DNA from: Roseivivax marinus
GTDB lineage: Bacteria > Pseudomonadota > Alphaproteobacteria > Rhodobacterales > Rhodobacteraceae
DNA: 64,000 bases
Assembly (NCBI RefSeq): GCF_900109705.1
Contig: NZ_FOAI01000006.1
Coordinates: forward strand, 1-64,000
Direction of reading: 5' to 3'
Positions 41,270 through 51,109 of the stretch are shown here, piece by piece. Positions within the stretch are counted from its first letter, which is position 1. The number at the start of each line of letters is the position of its first letter. A model generated the notes under the pieces. It had not been told where the DNA came from and made no database searches. It saw only the letters and a list, made by a program, of their open reading frames with translations. The position numbers and the translations under genes are program-made.

Positions 41270-42137
41270 AGTCACGCATGGTCGCCAGTGCCGCGAGACG
41301 TGCGGACGTGGCTTCGGTTTCGGCGGCCAAGTGTCCGTCAGCGCCGTGGAAATTCGCACCGACATGGGAATCCGCCACGGGACTGAGGGCCAGGTAGACC
41401 TCGGCGAAAAGCCGCCGTGCCTCGGGGCCGGGCCAGTCGGGGGGCAGCACGTCGGACGGCAGGCGCGGGTCGGACAGCACCGCCTGCCGATAGGCGTGCA
41501 CCAGCCGCAGGCGCAACGCGAGGCTGGCCGCACCGTCTTTTGGCGCCTCGCCCGCCAGCGCCCCGGCCATGCGCACGAAGCGGCGCAGAAAGGTGCGATA
41601 CGCGTCGGCCACGTCCTTCAATGGCCAGTGCGCGGCAGCAAAGGCGCGCGCCGGCGCGCGTCCCGCGTCCGCGGTCGCAGTCAGCAGCGCCCCCGCAGGC
41701 CGCGTCACGTCGGCGCGGTCGGGCGCCATGGCGAGATCGGGCGCCACGCGGGCCCAGCAGACCGCGCTCAGGTCGTCAGGCAGGTCGGTCGCGCCAGGCG
41801 CGATCAGCCAGCCGCGGGCTGGCGCGGGCGGATCGTAGAACAGCCCCGCCGCCTGCCGGAACTCGGCGCGGGCCGCATCGGTCAGGCGGTAATAGCTGCG
41901 CCGCCCCACCCTCTCGCCCGCCAGACGGCCGGACCCGACCAGCCGCGAGACCGCCGTCCGCGCAAGGCTTTCCGAGATGCCGTGATCGGCACACGTCTCG
42001 ATGAGCGTACCCATCCAGAGCGTGCCGCCGCGGGGCTCGGCCACGTCGCCGTAGATGGTGACGATGAAGCCGGTGGCGCGTGGCGCCGGCCCGTCGAGAC
42101 AGGCGCGCAGCGGAGGGGACAACGTGTCTGGGATCAT
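41268..42137 (-). CDS. paaX: phenylacetic acid degradation repressor PaaX
   Basis: A 289-residue regulator of the PaaX family. An N-terminal winged helix-turn-helix (FIVTIYGDVAEPRGGTLWMGTLI, then ESLARTAVSRLVGSGRLAGERVGRRSYYRLT in parts) is followed by the central PaaX-like and C-terminal domains (RRFVRMAGALAGE, LRLRLVHAYRQAVLSDPRLP). PaaX proteins release DNA when they bind phenylacetyl-CoA. The ATG at 42137 is preceded by intergenic DNA divergent to nothing; it is the first gene of the minus-strand paa unit. Confidence 0.92.
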   Translation of the reverse strand: MIPDTLSPPLRACLDGPAPRATGFIVTIYGDVAEPRGGTLWMGTLIETCADHGISESLARTAVSRLVGSGRLAGERVGRRSYYRLTDAARAEFRQAAGLFYDPPAPARGWLIAPGATDLPDDLSAVCWARVAPDLAMAPDRADVTRPAGALLTATADAGRAPARAFAAAHWPLKDVADAYRTFLRRFVRMAGALAGEAPKDGAASLALRLRLVHAYRQAVLSDPRLPSDVLPPDWPGPEARRLFAEVYLALSPVADSHVGANFHGADGHLAAETEATSARLAALATMRD

Positions 42138-42222
42138 CGGGGCCTCTGTCTCTGTGCACCGAGGAACAGAGACGAAGCCGCCGGGGGGTGCAAGCCGCGC
42201 GGAAGGCGCGCGGCCCGCGCCG

Positions 42223-42948
42223 TCAGTAGAAGGTCACGTCCGCATCGTCGGTGATCGTGGTGCCGATGGTCTCTCCGTTCAGCACGCGGCCTGCGGCGCC
42301 CGACTGGTCGAAGCCGACCACGTGGACGCGCATCTTGTGCTGCTGCGCCAGCACCAGCGCCGCCTGGTCCATGAAGGTCAGCCGGTCCTTGATCGCCTTC
42401 TCGAAGGTCAGCGTCTTGTAGAGCTTGGCGTCGGCGTTCTTCTTCGGGTCGCTCTCGTAGACGCCGTCGATGCCGTTCTTCATCGCCAGCACGCAATCGC
42501 AATCCAGTTCGATGGCGCGCTGCACCGAGGGGTAGTCAGTGGTGAGGTAAGGCTCGCCGATGCCGCCGCAAAGCAGAACGATCCGCCGCTTCTCGAGGTG
42601 GCGCTGGGCGCGACGGCGGATGTAGGGCTCACCGATTTGCGGAATGGTCAGCGCCGACATCAGGCGAACCTCGATGTCCGAGGTCGCCTCGATCTTGGCG
42701 CGCAAGAGGATGCCGTTGGCGATGGTGCCGAGCATGCCGACGTTGTCGGCCTCGACCCGCTCGATGTTCCAGTCGCTGGATATGGAGCCGCGGAAGATGT
42801 TGCCGCCGCCGATCACGCAGGACACCTCGGCCCCGTCGTCGTGCAGCTTCAGGATTTCCTTCACGACCGCAGAGATCGCATCGTCCGAGAATACGCCGCT
42901 CGACCCGCTTGCCAGGGCCTCGCCGCTGATCTTGACCATCACTCGCAA
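42223..42948 (-). CDS. UMP kinase-like amino-acid-kinase family protein (PyrH paralogue)
   Basis: A 241-residue protein of the PyrH group. VMVKISGEALASGS at the N-terminus, VIGGGNIFRGS (about residues 45-55), VGMLGTIANGILL (about 70-82) and KNGIDGVYESDPKKNADAKLY (about 157-177) align with the phosphate, UMP and nucleotide loops. It differs from housekeeping PyrH in several of these (for example ADNVGMLGTIANG and TTDYPSVQRAIEL). It stands alone rather than between tsf and frr, so I read it as a second, paralogous kinase. The TTG start at 42948 lies 6 bases after GGGGGA; GTG and ATG codons follow within 9 bases. Confidence 0.8.
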   Translation of the reverse strand: MRVMVKISGEALASGSSGVFSDDAISAVVKEILKLHDDGAEVSCVIGGGNIFRGSISSDWNIERVEADNVGMLGTIANGILLRAKIEATSDIEVRLMSALTIPQIGEPYIRRRAQRHLEKRRIVLLCGGIGEPYLTTDYPSVQRAIELDCDCVLAMKNGIDGVYESDPKKNADAKLYKTLTFEKAIKDRLTFMDQAALVLAQQHKMRVHVVGFDQSGAAGRVLNGETIGTTITDDADVTFY

Positions 42949-43434
42949 AGGAAATCCCCCGTCCGGCTCGCGTCGCCGGTCTGGTATCGGAGCGGTCCCG
43001 GCAAGTCAACGCGCAGGATTTATGTCGACATTTCATTGCCTTAATTCCCGCCCGGCGACCACGCCGAGCCATGAGCCATCGACGGCACGCGTGCGGGCGG
43101 ATGTGCGCCAAACCAGCGCGCCTGCGGCTTCAAAAGGGGACACGGTCGTCGCGAGCGCCCCACGAATCGCCATTTGTAATTTTGATAAAATTATCTGCGC
43201 GGCTTGAGTCATTTTCGGAAATCTCACGTCTGCGTGCCGGCGCGACTCGGGTCTTGACCGTGGCCCGGAATGCCGGACGATCGGCGTGTTCCAGCCGATC
43301 GGCGAAAGAGTCGGGCCCTTCCGCAACGTGAGGGTTGTGCCGCGCGACAGCCGAGGACCCAATTTCCCGCATTCCGGGCGTCGACGCGCCCGCGCCAACC
43401 AGTCCGAATGGACGCCAATGGAGGTATCACCCGC
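42949..43434. other. divergent region between the UMP-kinase paralogue and oppA
   Basis: About 490 bases without a supported gene. It contains an AT-rich island (43172-43196) in otherwise GC-rich DNA, with the inverted repeat TAATTTT-GAT-AAAATTA at 43177-43193, which could be a promoter or regulator site for the opp operon. A GGAGG site (43420-43424) serves the oppA start. Frames starting further upstream would place an arginine-rich tail before the signal peptide. Confidence 0.5.
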
Positions 43435-45048
43435 ATGTTCCGACCGACGCTCGCCGCCTCGGCCCTCGCGCTTCTCGTCGCCACGCCCGCGCTGGCCGAC
43501 AATCCCGTGCCCGAGGGCACCACGCTGGCCGAGGACCAGACCTTCACGTTCTGGCTGCTCGACGCGATCAAGTCGATGGACCCGCAGATCAACACCGACG
43601 TCGAGGGTTCCGACGTTCTGCGTCAGCTGTTCGAGGGCCTCTACAGCGAGGACGCCGACGGCAGCCTCGTTCCGGGTGTCGCCACCGATCACGAGGTTTC
43701 GGAAGACCAGACAACCTACACCTTCACCCTGCGCGACGACGCGACGTGGTCGAACGGCGACCCGGTGACGGCACAGGACTTCGTCTATGCCTGGCGCCGG
43801 CTGGCCGACCCCGCGACGGCTTCTGAATACGCGTGGTACATGGAGCTGATGCAGGTGGTGAACGCCCCCGAGGTCATCTCCGGCGACATGGAGCCCGAAG
43901 AGCTGGGCGTGCGCGCGGTGGACGACCATACCTTCGAGGTGCAGATCGCGACGCCCCTGCCCTACTTCCCGCAGATGGTGGTGCACGCGTCGACCTTCCC
44001 GGTCCACCAGGCAACCATCGAGGAGTACGGCGACAACTGGACCCGTCCCGAGAACATGGTCGGCAACGGCGCCTATGTCCTCGACGAGCACATCCTCGGC
44101 GAGCGGGTGGAGATGTCGCAGTCCGAAACCTACTGGGACGCCGAGAACGTGGTGTTGACGAACCTCACGGCGCTCACGATCAACGACGTGAACCAGGGCC
44201 TGACGCGCTATCTCGCGGGCGAGCTCGACCGCGTGGACGTGCCCGCGGGCCAGTTCCCGCGCCTGAAGGAAGAGTACCCCGAGCAGGCGACATCGACGCC
44301 CTACTCGTGCTCGTACATCTACATGCTGAACGTGGGCGACAGCGGCCCCGAGGTGCTGAACGACGTGCGCGTCCGCAAGGCGCTGGCCTACGGCATCGAC
44401 CGCGACATCATCGTCGACCGCATCCTGCAGGGCGGACAGGAGCCGTCCTACAACTGGACGCACTGGGCAACCGCCGGCTTCGAGGCGCCCGAGACCGAGT
44501 GGTCGACCATGAGCCAGGAAGACCGCATGGCCGAGGCTCAGGCCCTCATGGAAGAGGCCGGCTACGGCCCCGACAACCCGGTCGAGCTCACGCTCAACTA
44601 CAACACCTCCGAGGATCACAAGCGCATCGCCATCGCGGCGAGCCAGATGCTCAAGCCGCTCGGCTTCGACATCACGCTCAACAACATGGAATGGAAGGTC
44701 CACACCGACCGGATGCAGGCGCAGGACTTCGAGATGGCACGCTACGCGTGGTGCGGCGACTACAACGAGGCGTCGACCTATCTCGACCTCTTCACCTCGT
44801 ATTCGGGCCACAACAACGGCGAATTCTTCAACGAGGAATACGACGCCGTGATGAAGGAGTCGAAGACCGCCGAGGACCCGCTGCCGATGTACCAGGAGGC
44901 CGAGCGCATCCTGGCCGAGGAGATGCCGATCCTGCCGATCTACCACTACGCGCAGGTGGACATGGTCAAGCCCGACATCCGCGGCCTGCCCACCGAGAAC
45001 GTGATGCAGACCTGGTACGCCAAGGACATGTACCGCGTCGCCGAGTGA
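43435..45048 (+). CDS. oppA: oligopeptide ABC transporter substrate-binding protein
   Basis: A 537-residue periplasmic binding protein of SBP family 5. Signal peptide MFRPTLAASALALLVATPALA is cleaved before DNPVPE. PuTative family signatures are GLYSEDADGSLVPGVATDHEVSED-type start (ADGSLVPGVATDHE, about residues 73-86), the NDVRVRKALAYGIDRD motif (about 308-323) and the Trp- and Tyr-rich C-terminal ligand cleft. The closest characterised type is OppA/MppA for oligopeptides. It heads oppABCDF; the gap to oppB is about 120 bases. Confidence 0.92.
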   Translation: MFRPTLAASALALLVATPALADNPVPEGTTLAEDQTFTFWLLDAIKSMDPQINTDVEGSDVLRQLFEGLYSEDADGSLVPGVATDHEVSEDQTTYTFTLRDDATWSNGDPVTAQDFVYAWRRLADPATASEYAWYMELMQVVNAPEVISGDMEPEELGVRAVDDHTFEVQIATPLPYFPQMVVHASTFPVHQATIEEYGDNWTRPENMVGNGAYVLDEHILGERVEMSQSETYWDAENVVLTNLTALTINDVNQGLTRYLAGELDRVDVPAGQFPRLKEEYPEQATSTPYSCSYIYMLNVGDSGPEVLNDVRVRKALAYGIDRDIIVDRILQGGQEPSYNWTHWATAGFEAPETEWSTMSQEDRMAEAQALMEEAGYGPDNPVELTLNYNTSEDHKRIAIAASQMLKPLGFDITLNNMEWKVHTDRMQAQDFEMARYAWCGDYNEASTYLDLFTSYSGHNNGEFFNEEYDAVMKESKTAEDPLPMYQEAERILAEEMPILPIYHYAQVDMVKPDIRGLPTENVMQTWYAKDMYRVAE

Positions 45049-45170
45049 TCGCGGCCTGATGTGTGAGGGGCGCCAGTCGCGGCGCCCCTCGCCCGTCCGG
45101 GCCGCGTGCCCGGGCGTTCTTCCCATCCCGACCGACGCGCGCCCGCGCCGATCTTCGACAGGGGCTGCCG

Positions 45171-46094
45171 ATGCTGTCCTACACGCTCAAGCGTCTGGCG
45201 CTGGCCATTCCGACGCTGCTGATCCTCATCATCGTCTCGTTCGTGCTGATGCACGCGGCCCCCGGCGGGCCGTTCACGTCCGAGCGCGAGCTGCCGCCCG
45301 AGGTGCTGGCCAACCTCAACGCCAAGTACGGGCTCGACCAGCCGCTCTGGCGCCAGATCGCAACCTATGTGTGGGGCATCCTGACCGAGTTCGATTTCGG
45401 CCCGTCCTTCGTCTACAAGGACCGCACGGTGAACGAGATCATCGCGCAGGGCTTCCCGGTCACGCTGACCTACGGCGCGATCTCGTTCGTGGTCGCGGTG
45501 CTCGTCGGCGTGACGCTGGGAACGGTCGCCGCGATCCGGCAGAACACGATCCTCGACTACTTCGCCGTGGGCGTGTCGATCGGCGCGCAGGTGCTTCCGA
45601 ATTTCGTGATGGCGCCGATCCTCGTGCTGGTCTTCACGCTCTGGCTCGGCTGGCTGCCGGGCGGTGGCTGGCAGGGGGGCCAATGGGAATACATCGTGCT
45701 GCCGGTTGTGGCGCTGTCCACGTCGTTCATGGCGTCGATCGCGCGGATCACCCGGTCGTCCATGCTCGAGACGCTGAACCTCAACCACGTTCGGACCGCC
45801 CGCGCCAAGGGCCTGCCCGAACGCAGGGTGATCCTGCGCCATGCGCTCAAGCCCGCGATGCTGCCGGTCATCTCGTATCTCGGGCCGGCCTTCGTGGCGA
45901 TGATCACGGGCTCGGTGGTGGTCGACGTCTACTTCTCCACCGGCGGCATCGGCAAAGCCTTCGTCGACAGCGCGCTCAACCGCGACTACGCGGTGATGAT
46001 GGGGGTGACGATCCTCATGGGCGCGCTGACGATCCTGTTCAACCTCGTGGTCGACATCCTCTACGGATGGATCGACCCGAAGATCCGGTACTGA
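45171..46094 (+). CDS. oppB: oligopeptide ABC transporter permease OppB
   Basis: A 307-residue inner-membrane permease with six transmembrane segments. The N-terminal MLSYTLKRLALAIPTLLILI and the EAA coupling loop (LNHVRTARAKGLPERRVILRHALKPA, in parts HVRTARAKGLPE and RHALKPA, about residues 205-230) are typical. It forms the channel with OppC. It starts at the ATG 45171 and is followed 3 bases after its stop by oppC. Confidence 0.94.
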   Translation: MLSYTLKRLALAIPTLLILIIVSFVLMHAAPGGPFTSERELPPEVLANLNAKYGLDQPLWRQIATYVWGILTEFDFGPSFVYKDRTVNEIIAQGFPVTLTYGAISFVVAVLVGVTLGTVAAIRQNTILDYFAVGVSIGAQVLPNFVMAPILVLVFTLWLGWLPGGGWQGGQWEYIVLPVVALSTSFMASIARITRSSMLETLNLNHVRTARAKGLPERRVILRHALKPAMLPVISYLGPAFVAMITGSVVVDVYFSTGGIGKAFVDSALNRDYAVMMGVTILMGALTILFNLVVDILYGWIDPKIRY

Positions 46095-46097
46095 TCC

Positions 46098-47027
46098 ATG
46101 GTCGCCAATCAACACAAGATGGAAGCGCTGGCCGACCGCTTGTCCGAGGAGGACCCGGTTGCCGGGCGTTCTCTCTGGGCCGACGCCCGCCGCCGCTTCT
46201 TCGCCAATCGCGCCGCGGTGGCGGGGCTCGGGATCCTGCTGGTCGTGGCGCTCTTCGCCGCGTTCGGCGGGCTGATCGCCCAGTGGTCCAACGAAGAGCT
46301 TGACTACGCGGTGATGGGCGCCATCGCCACCGAGGGCGCACCGTCGCTGTCGAACGGGCACTATTTCGGCACCGACGACCTTGGCCGCGACCTCTTCGCG
46401 CGCACCGTGCAGGGGACGCAGGTCAGCCTGATGGTCGGGCTCGTGGGGGCACTGGTGGCGGTGGTCGTGGGCACGATCTACGGCGCGACGGCGGGCTATG
46501 TCGGGGGCCGGGTGGACAGCGTGATGATGCGCGCCGTCGATATCCTGATGGCCATCCCCTACATGTTCGTCCTGATCCTGATCCTCGTGATGTACGGACG
46601 CTCCATGACGGCGCTTTTCGTCGGCCTCGGGCTGATCTCGTGGCTCGAGATGAGCCGGATCGTCCGCGGCCAGACACTGAGTCTGAAGAACCGCGAGTTC
46701 ATCGAGGCCGCGCGCGCCACCGGCGTGCCGGCGGTGACCATCATCCGGCGTCACGTGGTGCCGAACCTCCTGGGCGTCATCGCTGTCTACGCGACACTCC
46801 TGGTGCCGCTGATGATCCTGACCGAGTCGTTCATCTCGTTCCTCGGCCTGGGCGTGCAGGAGCCGCTGACCTCGCTCGGCGCGCTGATCTCGGAGGGTGC
46901 GGGCACCATCGCCTACGGCACGATCTGGCAGCTCGGGTTCCCGCTTCTGTTCTTCTGCCTGACGCTGTTCGGCTTCTTCTTCGTCGGCGACGGGCTGCGC
47001 GATGCGCTCGATCCGAAGGACCGGTGA
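46098..47027 (+). CDS. oppC: oligopeptide ABC transporter permease OppC
   Basis: A 309-residue permease with a long cytoplasmic N-terminus (about 40 residues, WADARRRFFANRAAVAG being the standard DxxxRLxxNKxA-type motif) and six transmembrane segments. HYFGTDDLGRDLFARTVQGTQ and the EAA loop EFIEAARATGVPAVTIIRRHV (about 195-214) are diagnostic. A gap of about 150 bases with a GC-rich imperfect hairpin separates it from oppD. Confidence 0.94.
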   Translation: MVANQHKMEALADRLSEEDPVAGRSLWADARRRFFANRAAVAGLGILLVVALFAAFGGLIAQWSNEELDYAVMGAIATEGAPSLSNGHYFGTDDLGRDLFARTVQGTQVSLMVGLVGALVAVVVGTIYGATAGYVGGRVDSVMMRAVDILMAIPYMFVLILILVMYGRSMTALFVGLGLISWLEMSRIVRGQTLSLKNREFIEAARATGVPAVTIIRRHVVPNLLGVIAVYATLLVPLMILTESFISFLGLGVQEPLTSLGALISEGAGTIAYGTIWQLGFPLLFFCLTLFGFFFVGDGLRDALDPKDR

Positions 47028-47180
47028 GGATGGCTGCACCCGCCCAGTTCGAATGCCCCGCCCGGCGGCAAGACCGGGTCGCGCCGAACCGTCCCTTCGG
47101 GGCGGCGCTTTGGCGCCATTCCGCGTGCCGGCGCAGCCCTTCGCGCCGGATCGAGACATACGGCCCGGAGGCCTCCTGAC

Positions 47181-48145
<965 letters not shown>

Positions 48146-48149
<4 letters not shown>

Positions 48150-49147
48150 GCACTCCGCTCCTTTCCGCCCGCGACGTGAACGTCCGCTTCGGGATCACCC
48201 GTCCCGGCGACATGCCGTGGACCAAGCCGCGCCGCCTGCACGCGGTCAACGGCGTCAGCTTCGACATCATGCCGGGGCAGACCCTCGGCGTGGTGGGCGA
48301 GTCAGGCTGCGGCAAGTCCACCCTCGCCCGCGCCCTGATCCGCACGGTGCCCGCCACCGGACAGGTGATCTGGGAAGGACGCGAGGACCTGCTCGCGCTG
48401 TCGCCGCGCAAGATGCTGGCCTACCGGTCCGACATCCAGATGATCTTCCAGGACCCGCTGGCGTCGCTGAACCCGCGGATGACGCTGGGCCAGATCATAT
48501 CGGAGCCGCTGCGCACCCACCGACCAGACCTGTCACGCGACGAGGTGCGCACGCGGGTCGCGCGGATCATGGATCGGGTCGGCCTCCTGCCGCAGATGAT
48601 CAACCGCTACCCGCACGAGTTCTCGGGCGGCCAGTGCCAGCGCATCGGCATTGCCCGCGCGCTTGCCGTGGAACCCAAGCTGCTGATCTGCGACGAGCCG
48701 GTTTCGGCCCTAGACGTGTCGATCCAGGCGCAGGTGGTGGAGCTGTTGCAGGAGCTGCAGCGCGACCTGAACCTCGCGATTCTCTTCATCGCCCACGACC
48801 TGAGCGTGGTGAAGCACATCTCGGACGAGGTGATGGTGCTCTATCTCGGGCGGGTGATGGAGGCCGCGCCGAAAGAGCGGCTCTACACCGACCCGCAGCA
48901 TCCCTACACGCAGGCGCTGATGTCGGCGGTGCCGGTCCCCGACCCGAAGATCGAGCGCACGAAGACGATCATCCCGCTCTCGGGCGACCTCCCCTCCCCC
49001 ATGTCCCCGCCGTCGGGTTGCGTATTCCGCACCCGCTGTCCGCGCGCGCAGGCCGATTGCGCCGAGACGGTGCCGGCGCCGGGCACGGACGTTCATCGGT
49101 GCGCCTGCCTCCACCCCGGTCCGCTGAGCGCCGAAGAGGTGGCCTGA
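48146..49147 (+). CDS. oppF: oligopeptide ABC transporter ATPase OppF
   Basis: A 333-residue ATPase. Walker A is GESGCGKST (about residues 51-59), the signature is FSGGQCQRIGIARAL (about 155), Walker B is LLICDEPVSALDV, and the C-terminal oligopeptide domain has CVFRTRCPRAQADC. With OppD it forms the motor heterodimer. It is the last gene of the opp operon, followed by a good terminator hairpin. Confidence 0.95.
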
Positions 49148-49152
49148 CGCGA

Positions 49153-49186
49153 AACGGGCGGGCCCGACATCCCGGACCCGCCCGTT
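49153..49186. terminator. terminator between oppF and opgH
   Basis: A 10-bp perfect stem (AACGGGCGGG / CCCGCCCGTT) with a 14-base loop and GTTTCTGT after it, between two convergent genes. It starts 5 bases after the oppF stop. Confidence 0.75.
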
Positions 49187-49207
49187 GTTTCTGTCATAGC
49201 CTGGCGC

Positions 49208-51109
49208 TTATTCGGCCGCGATGGACCCCGGCGCGGGCGCCTTGAGCAGCGCGTGAAGCCGCGCCCTTTCGGCCCGAGCGTGTGTCTGCACCCGCGGCTC
49301 GCGCAGCGACAGCGGCGTGTCGAGGCGCAGCGGCTTGAGCGAGCTGTCCGCCACCCGCACCGACGACAGCCGCGACAGAGGCACCGCAAGGATCAGGCTG
49401 ACCGCCACGGGGGCGAGCCAAGCCGAGAGAACCCCGGTCGCCATGCCCGTAACCATGACAACGCCAAGGATGGTCTCGAGCCAATGGAACCGGATCAGCG
49501 TGGACCACGAGTAGCTGGTGTTGCCCCGCTGCTGCGGCGCCCACGGGTTCGGACGGCCGAGCGCGGCGCGCACCACGGCTGCGGTCTGCTGCACCATGAG
49601 GATTGGCGCGTAGATGATGGCCAGCGCGATTTCGAACAGCGTGGTCAGTGCGAACCGGCCAGCCCCGCCATAGAGGCGTGCGACCCCCTTGCTGAAGAAC
49701 AACAGCGCCGCGGCAGCCACCTTGGGCAGGAGCAGCATGAAGTAGATGAAGACGAGGAACCACACGCCGTTCATCTCGCTCATCTGCGGCCAGACCGGGT
49801 AAAGCGGGTTCGAGGCGTGGAAGTAGCTTACGGGCGCCTGCGTCATCGGCAGGATGGCGGACCAGATGACCAGCAGGACGAACCACGCCGGCGACAGCAG
49901 GTAGGCGAACGCGCCCTGCAGCATGTGGAAGCGCGAGATCGGGTGGAACCCCCGCGCCGTCAGCAAACGCAGGTGCTGGAGGTTGCCCTGGCACCAGCGG
50001 CGGTCGCGCAGCACGAAGTCGATCAGGGATGACGGCGTTTCCTCGAACGAGCCACCGGCGCGCGGCAGGAAGCGCACGGCCCAGCCGGCGCGGCGAAGCA
50101 TACCCGCCTCGACGAAATCGTGGCTGAGGATCAGCTCGTTCTTGCCGCCGCGGCCGCGCAGGTACGGCAGTTGGGCGCTGTCCGCGAACGCTTTCGTGCG
50201 GATGATCGCGTTGTGGCCCCAGTAGTTGCCCTCGGACCCCGACCAGAGGGCGAGGCCCTCGGCCAGAAGCCAGCCGTAGACCGACGTGGCGAACTGCTGC
50301 ATCCGGCCGAACAGTGTCTCGGCCGAGATGAGCACGGGGAAGGTCTGGATCAGGCCGGCATCGGGATCGCGGGCTAGCGCGTCTGACAGGTGGCGGATCG
50401 CGGCGCCGGTCATCAGGCTGTCGGCGTCGAGGACGACCATCGCGTCCCAGTTGGCGCCCCAGCGGGCGATCCAGTCGTTGATGTTGCCGACCTTCTTGTC
50501 GGTGTTCTCGGTCCGACGGCGGTAATGAACCGGGATCTCCCCGGCTTCCTGCCGCAGTTGCGCGACGGCGCGTTCCTCCTCGGCCGCGATCTCGGGATCG
50601 CGGGTGTCCGACAGGATGAAGAAAGCGTAGTCGTCACGCTTCCGGCCGCGGGCCAGCTCGCGCCGCATCGCGGCCACGTTGCCGAGCACGTCCCAGGGAC
50701 ATTCGTTGTAGACCGGCACGAGCAGCGCGACACGCTGGGCGGCACGCGGCGCGTCGCTTTCGCGTCCACGCCCGAGCCACAGCTTCAACGCGGCAATGCA
50801 AACGGCCGATACGGAAAGAGAAATCCAGACGAAGGTGAGGCCGACGAGCGTGACCACGATGCCTTCCTGCAGCGTGAAGCCGCCCGATCCGAACCACTGC
50901 ACGATGCCGTAGATCAGAGACAGCGTGATCAGCAGGGGCGGACCGAAGGCGCCCACGCGCCACGCGATCGCGCCGAGACGCCAGCGCGGAATGGTCCGGC
51001 GGGCCTCGTCGGGTCGACGGGAGAACGCCTGCGCACGCATCGGCAGCGGCGTTTCCGCAGGCATCCAGGTCTCGTTGGTATCGCTCATTTCAGGTGTCAG
51101 GCCGTCCAT
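49208..51109 (-). CDS. opgH: glucans biosynthesis glucosyltransferase H
   Basis: A protein of about 633 residues. Two N-terminal transmembrane helices precede a cytoplasmic GT2 domain with VLLVPVYNECPWDVLGNV-type opening (ALLVPVYNE), VVLDADSL (DxD), SHDFVEAGMLRRAGW and RDRRWCQGNLQHLRLL (QxxRW), followed by several C-terminal helices. It extends the beta-glucan backbone of osmoregulated periplasmic glucans. I start at ATG 51109, which overlaps opgG by 13 bases; ATG 51088 is an alternative. It is shorter than enterobacterial OpgH because the N-terminal cytoplasmic part is small. Confidence 0.92.
   Translation of the reverse strand: MDGLTPEMSDTNETWMPAETPLPMRAQAFSRRPDEARRTIPRWRLGAIAWRVGAFGPPLLITLSLIYGIVQWFGSGGFTLQEGIVVTLVGLTFVWISLSVSAVCIAALKLWLGRGRESDAPRAAQRVALLVPVYNECPWDVLGNVAAMRRELARGRKRDDYAFFILSDTRDPEIAAEEERAVAQLRQEAGEIPVHYRRRTENTDKKVGNINDWIARWGANWDAMVVLDADSLMTGAAIRHLSDALARDPDAGLIQTFPVLISAETLFGRMQQFATSVYGWLLAEGLALWSGSEGNYWGHNAIIRTKAFADSAQLPYLRGRGGKNELILSHDFVEAGMLRRAGWAVRFLPRAGGSFEETPSSLIDFVLRDRRWCQGNLQHLRLLTARGFHPISRFHMLQGAFAYLLSPAWFVLLVIWSAILPMTQAPVSYFHASNPLYPVWPQMSEMNGVWFLVFIYFMLLLPKVAAAALLFFSKGVARLYGGAGRFALTTLFEIALAIIYAPILMVQQTAAVVRAALGRPNPWAPQQRGNTSYSWSTLIRFHWLETILGVVMVTGMATGVLSAWLAPVAVSLILAVPLSRLSSVRVADSSLKPLRLDTPLSLREPRVQTHARAERARLHALLKAPAPGSIAAE

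Noticed and set aside
43033-45126. A 697-codon antisense frame across oppA
   Set aside because: It is opposite an unmistakable binding-protein gene with signal peptide and has no domain or ribosome binding site.
47028-47180. Possible small gene in the oppC-oppD gap
   Set aside because: The frames are short and arginine-rich with no start signal. Only imperfect GC hairpins are visible, so it is treated as spacer.
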